This document shows, piece by piece, positions 26,897 to 36,227 of a stretch of 64,000 bases of DNA; position 1 is the stretch's first letter; every line of letters starts with the position of its first letter. The notes under the pieces are model-generated. The model made no database searches. It was not told where the DNA came from and saw only the letters and a program-made list of their open reading frames with translations. Source of the stretch: Aestuariibacter sp. A3R04. Lineage in GTDB: Bacteria > Pseudomonadota > Gammaproteobacteria > Enterobacterales > Alteromonadaceae. The stretch is from contig NZ_JAHKQR010000011.1 of NCBI RefSeq assembly GCF_018860805.1, forward strand, positions 1,272,625 to 1,336,624, written 5' to 3'. The position numbers and the translations under genes were made by a program.

Positions 26897-27052
26897 ATGG
26901 AAAACCAAATGAATTACAGCTGTGAATGTAGAACACGGAGCACAGATCAAGAAACAAAGAAAGTCGGTATAACTAAGCGGCATAAGGAGCAAATAAACAA
27001 ACTGCTGAGCGTATTCGGCAAGTATGCGAAAGCAATGTCCTTTTTAAAGTAA
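26897..27052 (+). CDS. SoxR-controlled 51-aa protein, unrecognised
   Basis: ATG at 26897 with AGGAG 6 nt upstream, stop at 27050-27052, and the SoxR promoter at 26843-26873 directly upstream. The product begins MENQMNYSCECRTRS with a CxC pair (Cys9, Cys11), is strongly basic and Lys/Gln-rich, and ends in a short amphipathic segment (NKLLSVFGKYAKAMSFLK). It matches no family I know. It could be a small redox-responsive effector or the remnant of a longer SoxR target. Promoter, ribosome site and start form a coherent set, so I regard it as a real gene. Confidence 0.7.
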   Translation: MENQMNYSCECRTRSTDQETKKVGITKRHKEQINKLLSVFGKYAKAMSFLK

Positions 27053-27100
27053 GTGAAGCTAAAAGTTGTTGTCTTACACAAACAGAAATTCTTGTTCCTA

Positions 27101-27135
27101 CAAAAAAGCCCCCGGATGCAGAACGTCCAGGGGCT
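27101..27135 (-). terminator. Rho-independent terminator of the lost katG
   Basis: On the minus strand a stem AGCCCC/GGGGCT extended by GGA/TCC is followed by a run of six T. It lies just after the stop of the katG relic (27159) and is presumably that gene's original terminator. It is also tail-to-tail with the 51-aa gene. Confidence 0.85.
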
Positions 27136-27158
27136 GCTTATTCGCTATTGATTAATCG

Positions 27159-27296
<138 letters not shown>

Positions 27297-27326
27297 TTAG
27301 ACTCCTGCATGATAAGAAATGCGGTG

Positions 27327-27539
27327 TTACTGAGTTTCGCTGCCTTTACTTTTTTTCTGCTTCTCTGCGTTTGAGATGTGCTTTTTTTTGCCACCAAATT
27401 CGGTAACTACCAGCAGGAAAACCACCAGCATCACACAAACGAATACTACCGATATAATCATGCCTATAGCTGTAGTACCTGTAGCGGCGAACAATGGGCT
27501 GGAGACACACAGTAAAAACAAAGTCAAATACACTTTCAT
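27327..27539 (-). CDS. Small secreted or membrane protein, unrecognised
   Basis: 70 aa from the Met at 27539 (AGGA 6 nt upstream); the frame is open to 27605 but overlaps the EVE gene there. It has a signal peptide (KVYLTLFLLCVSSPLFAAT), one strong membrane helix (AIGMIISVVFVCVMLVVFLLV) and a Lys-rich cytoplasmic-type tail. It follows the EVE-domain gene on the same strand by 13 nt, so it may be its operon partner. Function unknown. Confidence 0.65.
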   Translation of the reverse strand: MKVYLTLFLLCVSSPLFAATGTTAIGMIISVVFVCVMLVVFLLVVTEFGGKKKHISNAEKQKKSKGSETQ

Positions 27540-27552
27540 CATTAGTCCTAAT

Positions 27553-28032
27553 TTAACTACTAAAATCGATACCCGTTGCGCTTTTGTATAACAATTGCCA
27601 TTCATCGGTTTCCACAGGCATAACCGACAATCGTTGTCCTTTTTTCACAACGCCAAGTTGAGTAATTTCAGACATGGCTTTAATTGCCTGTAAAGACAAT
27701 ACCTGGTCAAATTTTTCTACAAACTGTACATCAACACAAAACCAACGGGGGGCTTCAGGTGTTGCTTTGGGGTCATAATATCGACTCTCTGGCTCAAACT
27801 GACTCTCATCGGGATACGCTTCACGTACTATTGTTGCCACGCCCGCAATGCCGACGTCTTTGCAACTGGAATGATAAAAGAAAACGAAATCTCCTTTTTT
27901 TACTTTATCTCGTAAAAAGTTTCGCGCCTGATAGTTTCTGACGCCATCCCAGGGTTCTGTCTTATTCGGGCGAGAGGCTAAATCATCGATACCAAAAGCA
28001 TCGGGCTCAGACTTGAATAACCAAAAGGCCAT
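27553..28032 (-). CDS. EVE-domain protein (thymocyte nuclear protein 1-like)
   Basis: 159 aa, almost entirely one EVE domain. Diagnostic opening AFWLFKSEPDAFGIDDL, then WDGVRNYQARNFLRDKVKKG and FFYHSSCKDVGIAGVATIV. EVE domains share the PUA-like fold and bind modified bases in nucleic acid. The bacterial stand-alone version has no agreed function. Confidence 0.92.
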   Translation of the reverse strand: MAFWLFKSEPDAFGIDDLASRPNKTEPWDGVRNYQARNFLRDKVKKGDFVFFYHSSCKDVGIAGVATIVREAYPDESQFEPESRYYDPKATPEAPRWFCVDVQFVEKFDQVLSLQAIKAMSEITQLGVVKKGQRLSVMPVETDEWQLLYKSATGIDFSS

Positions 28033-28198
28033 AATGGCTTTGCTCCATTAAAACGGTTGAAAAAACACTGGCATTATACCCTTTCAGCAGGCGTATTTTG
28101 ACCTTTACATGCATTTACACAGTCTTGACACACAAGGGAATACCCATTGCTACTCTACTATTGTGCCGATATTGGCATGTCATATTGGAGATTTCACT

Positions 28199-28630
28199 AT
28201 GGAAATATCACAGTTTAGCGGAATGCTGCAAAGCAATGGCATTTCCGCCACTAGTACAGCCCAAAGCAGGCCGCCCCCGCCACCACCGCAAGATGAGCTC
28301 TCCGACTATATGGATGAGTCGTCGGAGGACACTGAAGTAAAAGCGTTTATGGAAAGTGTCATGGAAATGGAAGCCTCAGGGACGTTTGATGCCGAAAGCC
28401 TTGCAGCCAACGCCCCCGCCTCCATGAAAGAGTATGCCGAGGAAAACGGTGTTGATCTAAAGAGCTTTTTTGAGCAAAAACACGAACAACACAATCAAAG
28501 AGGAAGCATGCCACCTCCTCCGCCAGCTAATCAAGCTGGTAACTACGCGTCAACCTCAATGCTTGGCAGTGCTGAATCCACTTTGATGGAAACCCTTTCT
28601 TCCAGTATAAGTATCAACACCACGGCATAG
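28199..28630 (+). CDS. Proline-rich, acidic low-complexity protein, unrecognised
   Basis: 143 aa from Met 28199 (GGAG 9 nt upstream); a longer frame opens at 28109 but its extra residues look unrelated. It contains two poly-proline runs (PPPPPP near residue 25 and PPPPP near 103), a Met/Glu-rich acidic middle (VKAFMESVMEMEASGTFDAE) and a Ser/Thr-rich tail. No signal peptide or membrane segment. No family recognised. Confidence 0.7.
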   Translation: MEISQFSGMLQSNGISATSTAQSRPPPPPPQDELSDYMDESSEDTEVKAFMESVMEMEASGTFDAESLAANAPASMKEYAEENGVDLKSFFEQKHEQHNQRGSMPPPPPANQAGNYASTSMLGSAESTLMETLSSSISINTTA

Positions 28631-28682
28631 TCTTACCGTACCTAACGGAAGGTTGTTGCCGCTGGGGAAAATGACTATTCAG

Positions 28683-28710
28683 GCGGAGCTGGCTCACAGC
28701 TTCGCTTTTC
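28683..28710 (+). terminator. Rho-independent terminator
   Basis: A 9-bp stem (GCGGAGCTG/CAGCTTCGC, one G-T pair) with loop GCTCA is followed by TTTTC and TATTT. It ends the proline-rich gene's transcript. Confidence 0.8.
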
Positions 28711-28783
28711 TATTTAACTATCTCCTGACACACCGAAAATGTTACAATCCTGCTTTTATTTTTGATATTTCCGGTTTTACCTC

Positions 28784-30991
28784 ATGAAAGCAACCATCAA
28801 AGCGGACCGTAGCTTATTTTCCTACCCAAAGTATTGGGCTCATTGCTATGGCACCGCACCTTTTTTACCCATGTCAAAGGAAGAGATGGATGCACTTGGC
28901 TGGGACAGTTGCGATGTAATTCTGGTAACTGGCGATGCCTATGTCGACCACCCCAGTTTTGGAATGGCGGTAATAGGCCGGGTACTTGAAGCCCATGGTT
29001 TTCGTGTAGGTATTATTTCACAGCCAGATTGGACCAATAAAAATGACTTCATGAAATTGGGTAAGCCCAATTTATATTTCGGCGTAACCGCCGGTAACAT
29101 GGATTCAATGATTAACCGCTATACTGCCGATAAAAAACTTCGCCATGATGATGCCTACACCCCTGGAAATGTGGGCGGCAAGCGCCCTGATCGTGCCGTT
29201 ACCGTGTATGCGCAACGATGTCGGGAAGCCTTTAAGGGCGTTCCTGTTATCATTGGTGGCATCGAGGCCAGTTTGCGCCGTATCGCTCATTATGATTATT
29301 GGTCAGAAAAAGTGCGCCGCTCTGTGCTTTTTGACAGTAAAGCAGACATGCTATTTTTCGGTAATGCAGAAAGGCCTTTGGTCGAGGTAACTCACCGCCT
29401 TGCAGCAGGCGAAGCCATCGGCGATATTCGCGATGTTCGGGGTACTGCCATTATCGTCAAAGAAGCACTCCCGGAATGGCAGGGTGTAGACTCTACTTCC
29501 CTCGACAAGCCCGGAAAAATTGAGCCAATTCCTTCCCCGTATCAGGAACTTCCCGAGTGCGACAAAGAGGACGGTAACCCGTCACCAAACAGTGACGTTG
29601 CCCAGCCCATTGTGATTCAACCGGCTGAGCGAAGAAAGCCGTGGGAAAACGTATATGTAAAACTACCCGCTTTTGAAGTGGTGAAAGACAATAAAGTCCT
29701 CTATGCACATACATCACGTATTTTGCATCAGGAAGTTAACCCTGGATGTGCCCGCGCGCTGATGCAGCGACATGGCGACAGACATATCTGGATTAACCCA
29801 CCCGCCATGCCTCTTGAAACCGAAGAAATGGATGCGGTGTTTGACTTGTCTTATCAACGCGTTCCCCACCCGGTTTACGGCGATGCTAAAATTCCCGCCT
29901 ACGACATGATACGTTTCTCCATTAATATCATGCGGGGTTGTTATGGTGGTTGCACATTCTGTTCTATAACCGAGCACGAAGGCCGAATTATTCAAAGTCG
30001 TTCAGAAGACTCTATCATTCGCGAAATGGAAGAGATCCGAGACAAAGTTCCAGGATTTACCGGCGTGATATCAGATTTAGGCGGGCCTACGGCAAACATG
30101 TATCGCTTGCGCTGCAAAAGCCCGAAAGCAGAAGCCACCTGTCGCCGTCCATCCTGTGTTTATCCGAGTATTTGTGCCCACATGGATACCGATCACAAAC
30201 CGACCATTGACTTATATCGCCGCGCACGCGCGTTGCCGGGAATAAAGAAAGTCCTCATCGCGTCAGGTGTTCGTTATGACTTAGCAGTGGAAGATCCGGA
30301 ATACGTAAAAGAACTCGCCCTCCATCACACTGGTGGCTACCTGAAAATTGCACCGGAACACACCGAAGACGGCCCTTTGAGCAAAATGATGAAGCCCGGC
30401 ATGGGAAGCTATTATCAATTCAAGGAGATGTTCGACAAGTATTCAGAACAAGCGGGCAAGAAGCAATATCTTATTCCGTACTTTATTGCTTCTCACCCCG
30501 GAACAACGGACGAAGATATGCTGAGCCTGGCGATCTGGCTTAAAGAAAATCGCTTTAAACTTGATCAGGTTCAGAATTTTTACCCCTCGCCCATGGCTAC
30601 AGCAACGACCATGTACCATACGGAAGTCAATTCACTTAGGAAGGTAACCAAAGACAGTGAGCACGTTCCGTCAGCTAAGGGTGAAATTCACCGTCGCTTA
30701 CACAAAGCCATGTTGCGTTATCACGACCCGAAAAACTTTGCTCAAATTCGTGCAGCGCTTAAAAAAATGGGCCGGGAGGATTTGATAGGTCGGGGCCCTC
30801 AGCATCTTGTGCCGCCAGAAACGGCAGAAGAAAAGCGTCAAACTGCCAAGAAAGGAAAGCGAGGCGAGCGGGCGTTAACGAAGCATACCGGCTTACCGCC
30901 AAAAGGCTTTCGCGACACAAAAAGTACTTATCAGCGCAAAGGTAAAAATTCTGGACGCAATGGTGGTAAAGCCAAAACGCCCCAAAAGTAA
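28784..30991 (+). CDS. ygiQ: YgiQ-family radical SAM protein
   Basis: 735 aa, UPF0313/YgiQ family. The N-terminal domain opens with [20 protein letters not shown] and has [17 protein letters not shown]. The radical SAM cluster motif is in [18 protein letters not shown] (CxxxCxxC, about residues 385-395), followed by the extra Cys-rich stretch [18 protein letters not shown]. The C-terminus is a basic tail ([20 protein letters not shown]). The reaction is unknown; the [4Fe-4S] AdoMet chemistry is sure from the motif. Confidence 0.95.
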   Translation: MKATIKADRSLFSYPKYWAHCYGTAPFLPMSKEEMDALGWDSCDVILVTGDAYVDHPSFGMAVIGRVLEAHGFRVGIISQPDWTNKNDFMKLGKPNLYFGVTAGNMDSMINRYTADKKLRHDDAYTPGNVGGKRPDRAVTVYAQRCREAFKGVPVIIGGIEASLRRIAHYDYWSEKVRRSVLFDSKADMLFFGNAERPLVEVTHRLAAGEAIGDIRDVRGTAIIVKEALPEWQGVDSTSLDKPGKIEPIPSPYQELPECDKEDGNPSPNSDVAQPIVIQPAERRKPWENVYVKLPAFEVVKDNKVLYAHTSRILHQEVNPGCARALMQRHGDRHIWINPPAMPLETEEMDAVFDLSYQRVPHPVYGDAKIPAYDMIRFSINIMRGCYGGCTFCSITEHEGRIIQSRSEDSIIREMEEIRDKVPGFTGVISDLGGPTANMYRLRCKSPKAEATCRRPSCVYPSICAHMDTDHKPTIDLYRRARALPGIKKVLIASGVRYDLAVEDPEYVKELALHHTGGYLKIAPEHTEDGPLSKMMKPGMGSYYQFKEMFDKYSEQAGKKQYLIPYFIASHPGTTDEDMLSLAIWLKENRFKLDQVQNFYPSPMATATTMYHTEVNSLRKVTKDSEHVPSAKGEIHRRLHKAMLRYHDPKNFAQIRAALKKMGREDLIGRGPQHLVPPETAEEKRQTAKKGKRGERALTKHTGLPPKGFRDTKSTYQRKGKNSGRNGGKAKTPQK

Positions 30992-30998
30992 GTATATA

Positions 30999-32417
30999 TC
31001 AGGCAACCGCTTGCGCATTGCGCCGCAAGCGCGCTCCTTTCCACATTGCCCATACCGCAAACAATGCCAAGGGGATGTTTAGTTGCAATGAAGCCACGGT
31101 CAAGGCGGCACTGCCATGATTGACCATGTACACGACGAGTAACAACACAACACTGGCAGATGCGATGTGTAACCACGCCGATTGGTTGAGCGCCTTAATA
31201 CTCACTGTTGAAGTGAGATTCAATACCATAAGCCCCCAGAATACGACAAATAACGGTACCGTAACCAGCATGTCAGCAATGGCAGTTAACGCCAGGGCAC
31301 TGATACTGCCCCATACAAGGCCGTACCAAAGTCGGGTGAGCAACGGCGGGTGGGCTTTTTTACCCAACCATATTTCCACCCCGGTAACACACAATACGGT
31401 AAGCATTATGCCCAACACAAAATACAAACTTTTACTTGCAATACCCGCAAAATCACCAAAGTGTAGCCGATACATTGACCATAAAAGCTGTTTTCCCCAA
31501 TGCCCGTCTGAATACCCAGCAGTGCCTAGATAATTACCTTCGCTGTCAAAGCGATAGTTCTCTGAATAGCCCATTTTTCCTGGTACGTGAGCGTATACCT
31601 CAATAAATTGCTTTGCTGTTCCAACTTCGTGAACCGTGGTAAAGATAAGCTTGCTGTCGGGTGCGATATGCGCCATTTGTGCATACGCATCACCTACTTG
31701 AGGGACAGTTTCACCATTTTGTACTACGGGATCAGGAGTAAAAATCTTGCTCACAATGGCATCTTGGTCACCACCAAAATACAATTGAGAAACCAATACC
31801 AATAATACGCCAGCTAAACCAAAGTAAGCACCAGTAACCCCAATAATCAAGTGGAAAGGAGCCGCCCACAGGCCAAAGCGATTGTGTAAATCAATTTTAT
31901 ATTGCTGGCCATTTCCGCCAGTACGCAACTTAAACGCATCCTTAACAATGCGTTTATGCGCAATAATTCCGGTGAATACCAGCGTACATATGATTGCGCC
32001 CAGTGCACTCACCAAAATCATTCCCCAGCTTTGGGGTAAGTTGAGATAAAGGTGTAAATCCACCAGCATCTGTGTGAAAGACACGCTTTCTTTTTCGATC
32101 AACTGGCCGGTTCCATCTGCAAAATAGGCCACATGGTCATTTTCTACGACAAATCGAGGAATTCCCGAGGTCGGGAATACAATGAAAAGGTGGTGCGTTT
32201 CTTCCGGGTGCCTAGCAAGAAAGTTCTTAAGCGCTGTATCGACGGCTTCAGGGTTCACCGTATCCATTTCTTGTATGTGAGGTTGTTCCCAGCGCTCAAA
32301 CTCGAGGTGAAAAACCGCAATGGTGCCGGATACACATACTAAAAACAGCAGTACCCCCAGAAAAACCCCCACCCAACTATGGGCATTGAGCGCTGCTTGC
32401 TTAACGTCTTTATTCAT
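30999..32417 (-). CDS. PepSY-domain iron-regulated membrane protein
   Basis: 472 aa with an N-terminal helix (AHSWVGVFLGVLLFLVCVSG), a PepSY-type periplasmic domain (about 50-140), further membrane helices around 145-220, a second extracytoplasmic part, and four helices in the C-terminal 150 residues. The family (PepSY_TM, PiuB-like) is usually linked to siderophore uptake or iron reduction. It is downstream of a membrane-protein gene and a Fur-like box. It converges on ygiQ with a 7-nt gap. Confidence 0.88.
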   Translation of the reverse strand: MNKDVKQAALNAHSWVGVFLGVLLFLVCVSGTIAVFHLEFERWEQPHIQEMDTVNPEAVDTALKNFLARHPEETHHLFIVFPTSGIPRFVVENDHVAYFADGTGQLIEKESVSFTQMLVDLHLYLNLPQSWGMILVSALGAIICTLVFTGIIAHKRIVKDAFKLRTGGNGQQYKIDLHNRFGLWAAPFHLIIGVTGAYFGLAGVLLVLVSQLYFGGDQDAIVSKIFTPDPVVQNGETVPQVGDAYAQMAHIAPDSKLIFTTVHEVGTAKQFIEVYAHVPGKMGYSENYRFDSEGNYLGTAGYSDGHWGKQLLWSMYRLHFGDFAGIASKSLYFVLGIMLTVLCVTGVEIWLGKKAHPPLLTRLWYGLVWGSISALALTAIADMLVTVPLFVVFWGLMVLNLTSTVSIKALNQSAWLHIASASVVLLLVVYMVNHGSAALTVASLQLNIPLALFAVWAMWKGARLRRNAQAVA

Positions 32418-32427
32418 TTTATCCGCT

Positions 32428-32970
32428 CTAGAATGCCGGTAAAAAAATTAGCCAAACTAAGCTAAGCCCGGCAACTACAATATAACTTATCAGCGCTTTG
32501 ATTTTGTTATTCACTGCAAAATAGTGATACACCAACCCACCCCACAACAGCGGTAACAATACCGTACATGCACCGAGTTGTCCGTCAACAGCAATGGGCA
32601 AATGTAAACAAATAGCCAGGCTTGCCAGAACGCTGGTCACAAGTAATAGCAACAAAACAACAGCTGTGTGACCCAAGTGTTGAAACATGAGTCTGTTGCT
32701 GTAAGCAACTGCGCGAGGCAAAGGCACAGAAGCGGGTGCACTTAAGGAAACCTGGTTCACGCCAATAAAGGGCCACACCAGTAGCGCAGGCGTGCACAAC
32801 GCATACACTACGCCAAACTCCCAACCTTCACTAACGCTCCAAGTAATGACAGAGCCAGCTAGCAATACGAGACTGAGATAAAACACCCCTCCGTGCTGCT
32901 TTTTCCAGCTCAAGTAAAAGCCAAATACGGCCACCAGACTCGCCAACAACGCGGCTAAAATACCAAACAT
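32428..32970 (-). CDS. Integral membrane protein, unrecognised, in the PepSY operon
   Basis: 180 aa from the Met of MFGILAALLASLVAVFGF at 32970, where GAAGG lies 8 nt upstream; the frame is open to 33036. There are about six hydrophobic helices and no conserved motif I recognise. It is 10 nt upstream of the PepSY gene, so they form one unit. Small membrane proteins of unknown role are common in such siderophore-related operons. Confidence 0.75.
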   Translation of the reverse strand: MFGILAALLASLVAVFGFYLSWKKQHGGVFYLSLVLLAGSVITWSVSEGWEFGVVYALCTPALLVWPFIGVNQVSLSAPASVPLPRAVAYSNRLMFQHLGHTAVVLLLLLVTSVLASLAICLHLPIAVDGQLGACTVLLPLLWGGLVYHYFAVNNKIKALISYIVVAGLSLVWLIFLPAF

Positions 32971-33058
32971 GCCGAATACCTTCTCACTGGCCAGGGTTTT
33001 GATGTCACCCACTGGCCTGCTGTACGTGATGGGCATATTACAAATTGAAACCGAGTAT

Positions 33059-33077
33059 GTAAATGATAATAACTCGC
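33059..33077 (-). promoter_or_regulatory. Fur-like box upstream of the PepSY operon
   Basis: The 19 bases match the Fur consensus GATAATGATAATCATTATC at about 13 positions, including a perfect AATGATAAT core (33062-33070). It lies about 90 nt before the chosen start of the membrane-protein gene. Iron repression fits the PepSY gene's family. Confidence 0.55.
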
Positions 33078-33113
33078 AATCTCAATATTGTGCAAGATGT
33101 ATACTTTGCCAGG

Positions 33114-33148
33114 AAAAAGATGTCGCTTTGCCCAAGGGAAAAGCGACA
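33114..33148 (-). terminator. Terminator of the RND efflux operon
   Basis: On the minus strand an imperfect 12- to 13-bp stem (33121-33133 with 33136-33148, one mismatch) is followed by TCTTTTT. It lies 25 nt beyond the RND pump stop. Confidence 0.8.
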
Positions 33149-33173
33149 CATACTATGAGGATTTATAGAAAAG

Positions 33174-36100
33174 TCAGGTAGGAGAAGTGTCTTTGTAATC
33201 TGCTCTAAAGAACAACAAATACAGCACGGGTACAGCTACCAGCGTCAATAAGGTTGCAAACGTCAATCCCGACATAATAGTTACGGCCATACTGGCAAAA
33301 AAAGCATCCCAGAGCAGAGGTATCATTCCCAGCACTGTAGTAAGTACTGCCAGCATTACTGGCCGGACGCGGCTCAAACTGGCTCCCATGATAGCATCGA
33401 TTAGAGGTCCCCCCCGTCGACGCCTCAAGTCCGTTTCATCTACCAGAACAATGGCATTTTTGATCAGCATACCCGATAAGCTCAGCAGACCGAGTAGCGC
33501 AGTGAAGCTAAAGGGCATACCGGTAAAAATTAATCCGGCCGTTACACCGCAAATGGCCATAGGTACAATGAACCAGATCAGCAATGCTTGGCGCAACGCA
33601 TTAAAAAGCAATACGGTGATGAGGATCATGCTCAAAAAACTCAGAGGTAATTGTTGTCCAAGGCTTGCTTGAGCGTCTCGGGAACTTTCGTATTCTCCCC
33701 CCCATTCAAGGGCATAACCATCGGGCAATGTCATCGCATTCATGGCCTCCAGCACGTTCGCCCTCGCCTCAGCGGCGGTAAGCCCATCTGCAGGTTCGGC
33801 CTGAACAGTCAGGGTTCTCACTCTGTCTCGACGTTTAATAATACCGTTGTGAGCCTGCACATCAAACTCCGACACCACTTGTGTAATGGGAATAAAGTCT
33901 TGTTGAACCTCGCTCCATATGAGCCGGTCTCTCAGCCAGTCCATATTTTGACGTTCGGAAACAGGCGGCCGTATGACTACTGGGATCTGACGATCATCCT
34001 CGCGATAAATGCCAACGGTTTGTCCCTCTGTGGCAAAGGCCAAAGAATCGGCAATATCAGTGCGTGATAACCCAACAACTTTGGCTTTTTGATCATCAAC
34101 AATAGGATAAAGCGTGAATTCCCGTTGCCGCCAGTCCTGACGCACATCAACAATAGTGGGTTCGGCGCGCATTATTCCCGCTGCCTTAGCACCTAGTTCG
34201 AGCAACACATCTGAGTCTGGCCCCTTGAACCTGGCCTCTATCTGTGCACCTGTTGCCGGACCAAAGAATAGTCTTTCGGTGTACACTTCCGCCTGTGGAT
34301 ATCGCTGTCGAATTTCTTTATTAAGACGCTTCATTACCCCAGGTATTTCTTCCAGGCTGGCTGTACGCACAATCAGCTGCCCATAGGAAGGGTTAGGTAA
34401 TTCAGGAGAGTAAGTCAGCATAAAGCGGCTCGCCCCCATGCCGATAAAGCTGGTTACGTTTACTACCTCATCTTGTTGCAGAACCAGTTTTTCGATATCC
34501 GCGATGTCATCTTCTGTTGCCCGGATATCACTGCCCTGGGGCAATGTGTAGTTTATGTAGAAAATGGGTGTATTGGACGGTGGAAAAAATGATTGTTTCA
34601 CCATACCAAATGCCATCAAGCTAACCGCTGTGGTTGCCACTAAAATAAGTACTGTAATTCGAGGGAAGCGCAGTGCAGCACGCAAAAGGCCTTTATACAT
34701 GCCATAGCCTTTGCTTGCGTACTGATCCTGCTCATCATCCCCGTCGCGTTGGTCAAAGAAATAATGACCTAACAAAGGCGTAACGGTAACCGCGAGGATC
34801 CAGCTTAGTAAAAGGGAAATGCAGATTACAGCAAACAGCGAGAACATAAAATCACCGGTGCTATCCTGAGACAAGCCAATTCCGGCAAAAGCGAGAATAC
34901 CAATCACTGTGGCGGCCAACAGGGGAAACTGCGTTTGCTGGGAAGCATCTTCTGCTGCCGTCACGGAATCCTGACCTTTGTGCATATTCAACAGCATAGA
35001 TTCAGCTATTACAATGGCATTATCTACCAACATACCCATCGCAATGATCAGAGCCCCTAACGATATACGTTCCATCTGTATCTCAAAGATCCACATCACC
35101 AGCACAGTACCCAGTACTGTGAGTAATAATGTCGAGCCCACGACTAATCCTACACGCCACCCCATAACCAATAGCAACACTGCCACCACAATTGCCACAG
35201 ATGCCGCCAGATTAACCAAAAACTCATTGATGGCATCGTCTACTACTTTGTGTTGCTCATACACAGGTAAAATTTCAACGCCCAAGGGTAATTTTTCACG
35301 CAGTTTGTCTAAGTGAACTTCAACGTTATGACCAATGTCTACGATATTCAAGTCGCTTCGACCGGCTATTGCCAGGCTAAAGGCTTCTTTGCCATTGAAG
35401 TGCACAATTTGACTTGGAGTTTCAGATTCAACCCGGTACACAGATGCAATATCACCAATGTGAAGTTGTTCAGTGGTACCTGGCACGCCAAATTTTAAAT
35501 TGCGTATGGATGCTTCGGAATCATCACCAGCGGGTACGACCAAGCGGATACGCTTGTCGCCAAGTCGCATACTTCCCGCATCGGCAATAGCGCTTTCAGT
35601 TTGAAAAACACTGGCTATTGACGACATGGAAATGCCCAGACTAGCCAGTTTTTCCTGCGTCGCTTCAACGTAAATAGTCTCTTCTGGCACGCCGCCCAAC
35701 TGTGCTTGAGTAACGCCGGGCACAGTAAGTACTTCCCTGCGTAACCGGGTTGCCAGTTCTTGCTTCTGTTTATTACTGAATCCCTCAGCAACTACCGCGT
35801 AAAACATACCGTATACGTCGCCGAAATCGTCATTTACGACAGGCGTGTAAGCGCCTGACGGCAACTGCATAGCCGCCGCATTAACTTTGCGTCGCAACTC
35901 ATCCCAAGCCTGAGGAAGCTGCGCACTGCTGTAGTCGTCTCGGATTTCTACCGTGATCTGCGACTGACCAGGTAGCGAACGAGAATTTATATCGCCCAGC
36001 TGAGCCAACTGCTGAATGGTTGACTCAAGTGGTTCAGTAATCTCTTGTTCTACTTCTTCTGCAGTAGCCCCCGGATAATTAGTGGTAACAATAGCTGTTT

Positions 36101-36227
36101 TAACCGCAAATGCCGGGTCTTCCAGCTTGCCGATTTTAATGACGCCTATTACACCGCCCACCAAGCAAATGATCATCAGCAACCAAACAGTTAACTGATT
36201 ATTAATGGAATACGTGGCAATTCTCAT
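33174..36227 (-). CDS. RND efflux pump inner-membrane subunit (AcrB family)
   Basis: 1017 aa, full length for an AcrB-type trimeric proton/drug antiporter. The first helix includes NNQLTVWLLMIICLVGGVIG, followed by the porter motif NYPGATAEEVEQEITEPLES. The GALIIAMGMLVDNAIVIAES region (about residues 390-410) carries the proton-relay Asp, and the C-terminal half has GLLSLSGMLIKNAIVLVDE. Two large periplasmic loops follow the usual duplicated layout. It overlaps the adaptor gene by 4 nt. No outer-membrane factor gene is adjacent, so a TolC encoded elsewhere is expected. Substrate unknown. Confidence 0.95.
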   Translation of the reverse strand: MRIATYSINNQLTVWLLMIICLVGGVIGVIKIGKLEDPAFAVKTAIVTTNYPGATAEEVEQEITEPLESTIQQLAQLGDINSRSLPGQSQITVEIRDDYSSAQLPQAWDELRRKVNAAAMQLPSGAYTPVVNDDFGDVYGMFYAVVAEGFSNKQKQELATRLRREVLTVPGVTQAQLGGVPEETIYVEATQEKLASLGISMSSIASVFQTESAIADAGSMRLGDKRIRLVVPAGDDSEASIRNLKFGVPGTTEQLHIGDIASVYRVESETPSQIVHFNGKEAFSLAIAGRSDLNIVDIGHNVEVHLDKLREKLPLGVEILPVYEQHKVVDDAINEFLVNLAASVAIVVAVLLLVMGWRVGLVVGSTLLLTVLGTVLVMWIFEIQMERISLGALIIAMGMLVDNAIVIAESMLLNMHKGQDSVTAAEDASQQTQFPLLAATVIGILAFAGIGLSQDSTGDFMFSLFAVICISLLLSWILAVTVTPLLGHYFFDQRDGDDEQDQYASKGYGMYKGLLRAALRFPRITVLILVATTAVSLMAFGMVKQSFFPPSNTPIFYINYTLPQGSDIRATEDDIADIEKLVLQQDEVVNVTSFIGMGASRFMLTYSPELPNPSYGQLIVRTASLEEIPGVMKRLNKEIRQRYPQAEVYTERLFFGPATGAQIEARFKGPDSDVLLELGAKAAGIMRAEPTIVDVRQDWRQREFTLYPIVDDQKAKVVGLSRTDIADSLAFATEGQTVGIYREDDRQIPVVIRPPVSERQNMDWLRDRLIWSEVQQDFIPITQVVSEFDVQAHNGIIKRRDRVRTLTVQAEPADGLTAAEARANVLEAMNAMTLPDGYALEWGGEYESSRDAQASLGQQLPLSFLSMILITVLLFNALRQALLIWFIVPMAICGVTAGLIFTGMPFSFTALLGLLSLSGMLIKNAIVLVDETDLRRRRGGPLIDAIMGASLSRVRPVMLAVLTTVLGMIPLLWDAFFASMAVTIMSGLTFATLLTLVAVPVLYLLFFRADYKDTSPT

